This document shows, one piece after another, positions 59,218 to 64,000 of a stretch of DNA of 64,000 bases (positions are counted from its first letter, which is position 1; each line of letters opens with the position of its first letter). A model generated the notes under the pieces. The model saw only the letters and a program-made list of their open reading frames with translations, searched no databases and had not been told where the DNA came from. The position numbers were made by a program, and so were the translations under genes. The stretch is from Ceratothoa steindachneri (taxonomy: Eukaryota; Arthropoda; Malacostraca; Isopoda; Cymothoidae): contig OZ018319.1 in the NCBI GenBank assembly GCA_963969495.1, forward strand, positions 207,660,247 to 207,724,246, in the 5' to 3' direction.

Positions 59218-59630
59218 AGAGACTCTACAAAGAGACGAAGGGAGAGTGAACGGGCAGACTAGCATTAAAACCAATGTCCGTCGGTCCCCGTTTTTCTTTC
59301 TTTGTTTTGGTAATCACATTGTAACTATTCCGCCGATTCTAACGAAATTCGAAACCCTTATGTTGTTTTACATTCTCTTTCGAAGGAAATTACTGACAAG
59401 GTCCTCCCAAATGTAGCTCGAGAATTATTTTGTTTTAGCAATAACATGATAACTATTCGGCCGATTCTAACGAAATTTGAAACTCTTATGTTGTTTTACA
59501 TTTTTTTTCGAAAGGTATAATTGTCAATGTGCTCCTAAGGTTAGTCCGGTAATTATTGAAAGTTTTGAAGGTCGTAAGGTCATAAATTAGAATAAGTGAG
59601 AGCACGCGACTTTGGTCAGCAGACCTTGTT
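59218..59630 (-). repeat. Dispersed repeat family A, copy 4 (two internal units)
   Basis: On the minus strand the head AACAAGGTCTGCTGACC, AGTCGCGTGCTCTCACTTAT and ACCTTACGACCTTCAAAACT is intact (59545-59630). Two internal units follow (boundaries near 59440 and 59315), each with CGGCCGAATAGTT or CGGCGGAATAGTT and TAAAACAACATAAG. The tail is eroded, keeping GGGGACCGACGGACA. Confidence 0.85.
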
Positions 59631-59633
59631 GTT

Positions 59634-59712
59634 GAGGTGTTTCTGTATTTCAGTCGTGGCTTTTATGTATTTCTGTCATTTTGGTTGAGGCGTTTCTGTA
59701 TTTCAGTATGTA
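59634..59712 (+). repeat. Short array related to the 62.6-kb minisatellite
   Basis: Two to three units with TTTCTGTATTTCAGT and TTGAGGCGTTT lie directly beside family A copy 4. They match the unit of the large array 3 kb away, which also alternates TTTCTGTATTTCAGT with TTTTGTTGTGGC. Confidence 0.75.
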
Positions 59713-59714
59713 TG

Positions 59715-61760
59715 TGACATCTGGTGTATATCGTGCCTTCCTGACCTCAACAAAGTTTCGGTCTCTCCCGTCTTCACTGACTGGATAAGGATCTGCGGCT
59801 ATTACACCTTCCATTTATTCTTACTTCATCTTCACCTTACAATTTCTTGATGGCAGATGCCTTTGATGGTTGTGGCTTAAATGAAAGAAGTAGTCGTGGT
59901 AGCAGTCGCTTCATATTTGCTAGTTCGTCTGTTAAGAAGGGCAGATAGACAAGTCTGGCGAAGAGAGAGAGAGATAGAGGGAAACAAAGAGAGTGAGAGA
60001 GAAATAAAGAGAGTGAGAGAGAAATAAAGAGATTGAGAGAGAAAGAGAGATGTTTTTGCATTCATTTCTGCCAGTCTTCTGCCATTAATGGACAAATCTC
60101 CCTGACATTTTTTCCTACCTTTTTTTTTAAGTGCCTTGAGAGGTAAAGCGTGGAGCTAGAGATAGAGGGGTGGGGGTGGAGGCTTTTAATATTTCTCTAA
60201 TTGTTACACCGAACATAAAGAAAACGAAGTGTTTTCTCTCGTAATTCTTCTCGTGAGTTGAGAGTGGAAAGCATTGAACAGGGAAATACTGTTAAAAGGC
60301 GAGTGGGGTGTCCATAACTGGGGTCCATCCCCCTTCTTCCTCTTGGAGGTCTCTTACTCAATTTTCTCAACGGATGGAATTCAAGGAGAGAAATTTCGCC
60401 TCAAAAATCGTTAAAAGAAGTTTTAATTCATTTAATCTCAATAATTTCTTAAATTTTAAGGCAAAACTTTTGTGTTTTGATAAAACATTCAACTTGGTAT
60501 GTGGATGATACCGAGTTTTTTTGTACATGTGTGTGTGTACAGGTACATACGCGCACGCACGCATGAATGACTGAAATAAGTGATAGAACAATAATAATAA
60601 TGAAAAACATGTTTGAGCGCTGGCAAGTAAACCTACACTTAGAAGGGAAGGACCTTTTTATTTAAGCTGTACAGTTCATCCTCTGGAAATGTTTGCTGAT
60701 TTGTTTTCCGATTAATGTGCGTCAACTCATAGGGTCATAGGCACAACCCACAGGGAATATACCTGTAACGTGGGTAGTGCCAAGTATGTGGCTTATAGGC
60801 ACCCGTCTCCTGTAATTCAGCGACGGGTAATCAGTGCTTCGATTTCTTCGACCGGCGCTTTCCTTTGCGTCTTAAACCTAAGGAAATTGAAGTCGGTTTT
60901 TTGAGATGTGTTTCTGCGATCAAAGGAATCTCAAAGAGAATCTTAAGGACAATGAAGGAGAACAGAGTAAGGAAGAATAGAAAGGAATTGGTTTAAAACA
61001 AGGGTAAGATAATAAGAGGCCGTAAAAAAAGTGAAGAGATTTTCAGATATTATTACACCAAATCGATTTGGAAATTAACAATTAAAGTTAGACAATTAAG
61101 GTGCCATTATTACTTTCTTGACTTGCCTTTAATTCAGGGGTTTTTGCCTAGGGAGAAAGCTTCCTCAATGGGTTTTTTAGGATTTCTGTGGAGGGGTCGT
61201 TCACAGGGTGGTAGATGTGGACTTTTTGAATCCAGATCTTTCTGCAAATATAATTCCACAGATTGTAAATAATTTACAGATCACACTTTATTGAATGCAG
61301 TAAATTAAACATATTAGTACTATTTATTACTATGTATATAATTAGTATTATTTGAAATGCACTTTTAAAGTTGAACGAAATTGATAACATCTGTATTTAA
61401 CCCTAACATAGGGAGGGGGGGGAGGACATAAGGGAAAAATTATTGAGAATCAGTGTTATAGCTATGTATTTTTCATCAACTGCTATACCTAAATATATAT
61501 GAATAATGAATATTTGAATTGTAGCTTGGGCCATTTATACTATTTTTGAAATAAGATGCTGATTAATTCTAATTTAGCTTGGGTGATTTTGGCACTGCTG
61601 TACGAATCCCCACCTTCTTTACAGACGTCATTTTCTTTTCTTTTTTTCAATATGACTGATTATCCCTACTAGTACAATCCCACATTTGAGGAAAGAAATT
61701 CAGTCTCCGTTTTCTTCATAGTAATGTCACTAACGCTTACTACAACTATGATCATGATAT
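59715..61760. other. No gene recognised
   Basis: Contains a GA-rich tract at 59960-60050 (with three AGAGAGTGAGAGAGAAATAA-like units). The 66-residue frame at 60308-60508 has no recognised motif. The remainder is AT-rich and featureless. Confidence 0.45.
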
Positions 61761-61769
61761 GCTCTAAAG

Positions 61770-61956
61770 ACCTCCTCTGCAATCTATATGCTACCATGAA
61801 ATCTCTATTTCGATGTGATCAAGCCAAAAGTTCGTAAATCTGTATGCCAACAGGATTGACCTTGACTCAAAGTTCCTTTATCCATATGCTAGCACAAATA
61901 GACCAACAGTTCTTCAATCTATATGCAACTATAATTAACAACTAAGCTTACATAAA

Positions 61957-62000
<44 letters not shown>

Positions 62001-62285
62001 AACACAATTAAGCTAACAGCTCTTTAACTTCTATGCCAGCAGTTCCTCAATATTCGAGTATATGCCACCAAGATTAACAGAACCCCTCATTTTACAAGCA
62101 AACATGATTGATCTAATAACCACTCAATCTACATCGAGGTCACAACGTTTAACCTAATAGTTCCTCAATATGTATGCTACCACGATTGACTAAACAGTTC
62201 CTCAATCTCTCTGCCAAAATGATTGAATAAGCAGTTTCTAAACTCATATGACCTCACGATTAACACTATTGTTACTAAAACTATG
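61770..62285. repeat. Minisatellite, about 37-bp unit, with an embedded (TA)n
   Basis: About a dozen strongly diverged units with the words CAGTTCCTCAATCTATATGC and ACACGATTGACTAA. One unit contains a (TA)n expansion of about 38 bp at 61960-61998, just where the unit normally reads CTATATGC. Confidence 0.85.
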
Positions 62286-62289
62286 GAGA

Positions 62290-62600
62290 TCTCCCAATTT
62301 AGCGTCGGCAATTCAGCGACGCCATTTCATCACCACCGTTTTACCGCCATGCTCTTGGAACCCGTCTCTTTGAGAGCAATCAAGACTTAAATCATTGAAA
62401 TAAGATCGGGTTATCTAGTAAAATTAATTGTTGAATTTCAATCGTTTATTCAAAGAATTATATATAATTAAGAGATTGGTTTATTTAATGAAAAAAAATA
62501 GTTTTTAAAAACTTTTAAGATAGTTTAAACGAAGGGAGATCAGCTTTTCGTTTTAACTTGATAAATTGTACGCAATCGCATGCAGGGACTCTAGTTCATT
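62290..62600. other. No feature recognised
   Basis: AT-rich spacer between two minisatellites. A short GCGTCGGCAATTCAGCGACG inverted pair lies near 62303-62322. Confidence 0.4.
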
Positions 62601-62619
62601 TCTGGTACATATTTACAGA

Positions 62620-63605
62620 TGTTCTTAATATTATTTCAGCTATTTATCTGTATTTCATTAATTTTTGCGGGCATTATCTGTATTTCAGTCGTTTTTGTTG
62701 TGGCTTTTATCTATTTCATTATTTTTCTTGTGGCTTTTTTGTATTTCAGTAATATTTGTTGAAGCAGTACTTTATTTCAGTAATTTTTGTTGTGGTTTCT
62801 CTGTTTTTCAGGCATTTTATGTTTTTTTCTGTATTTTATTCATTTTTTGTGCCTTTTCTATATTTTGGCTATTTTTGTGGTTGCTTTCGGTATTTCGGAA
62901 TTTTTTTGTTGTGGATTTTATGTATTTCAGCCGTTTTTTAGACGCTTTTTGCTATTTCAGTAACCCTTGTGGAGGCTTTTCTGTAATTAAGTAATATTTG
63001 TTGTTTTTTCTACATTTCATTAATTTTTTTAACCTTTTCCGTATTTCATTATTTTTGGTTGTGGCTTTTTTTTATTTTAGGATTATTTTTACTGATGTAT
63101 TTTTATATTTAAGTAATTTTTTAAGGTTTTTCTGTATTTCAATCATTTTTGTTAATGATTTTCTGTATTTCAATAATTTTGTGTGCCTTTTCTGTATTTC
63201 AGTCATTTGTTTTGTGGCGTTTCTGGATTTCAGTCATTTTTGTTGTGTTTTTCTGCCTATAAGTCATTTTTGTTGTGGCTTTTCTGAAATTTAAGAATTT
63301 TTGGTGACACTTTTATGTATTTCAATATTTTTTGTTCTATTTTTTTCTGTATTTGTCATTTGTGTTAAGATATTTCTATATTTCAGTTTATTTGTGAGAT
63401 TTTCCTCTATTTCAGTGATTTTTGTTGGGGCTTTATGTATTTTAGTGATTTTTGTTGTAGCTTTTCTCTATTTTAATAATTTTTGTTGACGCTTTTCAGT
63501 ATTTCAGTAATTTTGCTGACATTTTTCTGTATTTTAGTAATTTTTATCAGGGCTCCTCTGTATTTCCGTATTTTGTTGTGGCTTTTCTGTATTTCAGTAT
63601 TTTAA
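62620..63605 (+). repeat. Minisatellite, 31-bp unit, splice-acceptor-like
   Basis: About 32 units of the pattern TTTTCTGTATTTCAGTAATT followed by TTTGTTGTGGC. Each unit contains a pyrimidine-rich run followed by CAG/T, close to a metazoan 3' splice site. Phe-rich frames of 60-109 residues on the plus strand are by-products. Confidence 0.95.
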
Positions 63606-63609
63606 AGCA

Positions 63610-63830
63610 TTGAAGAAGTATCCATAGTTGGATGTTACATTCCCAGCTCGCCTCGTAATTATCTGTTTGGCGCTTTAGCTTTGTTAAAAGTTCTGCGTCT
63701 AAATAATTACCCTCTTTAGGTGGTGCTTTTCCTGAAAGTTGGCTGAACGCGATAAAATGTACTCATTATTTAACACGTCTAAGTTGCAAGGAGAGTCATT
63801 TGGGCTCAGTGGCAAGAACATCCAAGCTTA
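63610..63830. other. No feature recognised
   Basis: Short unique-looking stretch after the minisatellite. Confidence 0.4.
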
Positions 63831-63835
63831 TATCC

Positions 63836-64000
63836 AAGAGGAAGAAGGACCGAAAGAGAAGAGAGAAGAAAAGAGAAGAGAAGGAAGAAAATAGAAAGAA
63901 AAGAACAAGAAGAATAAAGAGTAAGAGAAAAAAGAGAAGAAAGAAGAGAAAGAGAAGAACGAGAAGAAAGAAGAGAAAGAAGAGAAAGAGAAGAACGAGA
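63836..64000. repeat. Purine-rich GAAGA tract, runs off the window
   Basis: Almost pure A/G built from AGAAG and AGAGAAG words, continuing to the last base of the window. Confidence 0.95.

Noticed and set aside
62558..63489. Series of Phe-rich frames of 60-109 residues resembling membrane proteins
   Set aside because: They are translations of the T-rich 31-bp minisatellite.

Overview
This window looks like intergenic or heterochromatic DNA from an animal, most likely an arthropod and possibly a crustacean. The base is AT-rich, coding capacity is scattered and broken, microsatellites and minisatellites are very frequent, and the recognisable proteins all belong to transposable elements typical of arthropods: Ty3/gypsy, BEL/Pao, Penelope-like, CR1-like, RTE-like and Jockey-like LINEs, mariner, Tigger/pogo, a Merlin/ISXO2-type DDE transposase, and hAT. 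I found no host gene, rRNA, tRNA gene or CRISPR array that I can support. The taxon is an inference from the element mix and was not tested.

Layout. 0.4-7.9 kb: a minisatellite of about 31-32 bp units split by a Ty3/gypsy element on the minus strand (gag, protease, RT and RNase H remnants, two LTRs, no room for integrase). 8.5-12 kb: remnants of two plus-strand LINEs. 13.3-14.4 kb: a Tigger/pogo transposase remnant (minus). 17.0-17.4 kb: a 57-bp tandem repeat. 17.8-19.5 kb: a third LINE remnant. 20.3-21.0 kb: a long purine-rich tract. 21.4-22.2 kb: a LINE RNase H remnant (minus). 24.3-24.6 kb: a hAT fragment. 26.3-28.2 kb: a minisatellite of about 40 bp with dimeric higher-order structure. 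29.3-30.2 kb: an LTR-like dispersed repeat with a (TA)n tract, related to 51.4-52.6 kb. 31.2-32.1 kb: a dead mariner transposase. 32.2-33.7 kb: an 11-bp minisatellite ending at a strong hairpin.

36.1-41.0 kb is a three-level nest: a BEL/Pao element (minus) is interrupted by a mariner (plus), which is itself interrupted by a 5'-truncated CR1-like LINE (minus). 41.4-42.2 kb holds two pieces of a Merlin/ISXO2-type transposase in inverted order relative to the protein. 43.26-43.38 kb is a 125-nt foldback with a tRNA B-box-like word. 45.0-47.2 kb holds two different Penelope-like remnants, one enclosed by inverted repeats. 49.4-50.7 kb is a 22-bp minisatellite. A dispersed repeat family with a variable number of internal units of about 125 bp occurs four times (23.5, 54.3, 55.7 and 59.3 kb). 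56.7-57.0 kb carries an RTE-type RT fragment. 61.8-62.3 and 62.6-63.6 kb are further minisatellites (about 37 and 31 bp).

Nothing here works together as a pathway. The window is a record of successive transposon insertions and local tandem amplification. All transposon proteins carry stops, frameshifts or lost catalytic residues, so none looks active. The observations I rate most worth checking are the triple nest, the gypsy insertion with a duplicated target inside a minisatellite, the unit-variable dispersed repeat family, the Penelope-like inverted-repeat arrangement and the 55-nt hairpin at the edge of the 11-bp array. I did not find a convincing new biological system. Coordinates of degenerate elements are approximate because I traced them by eye.
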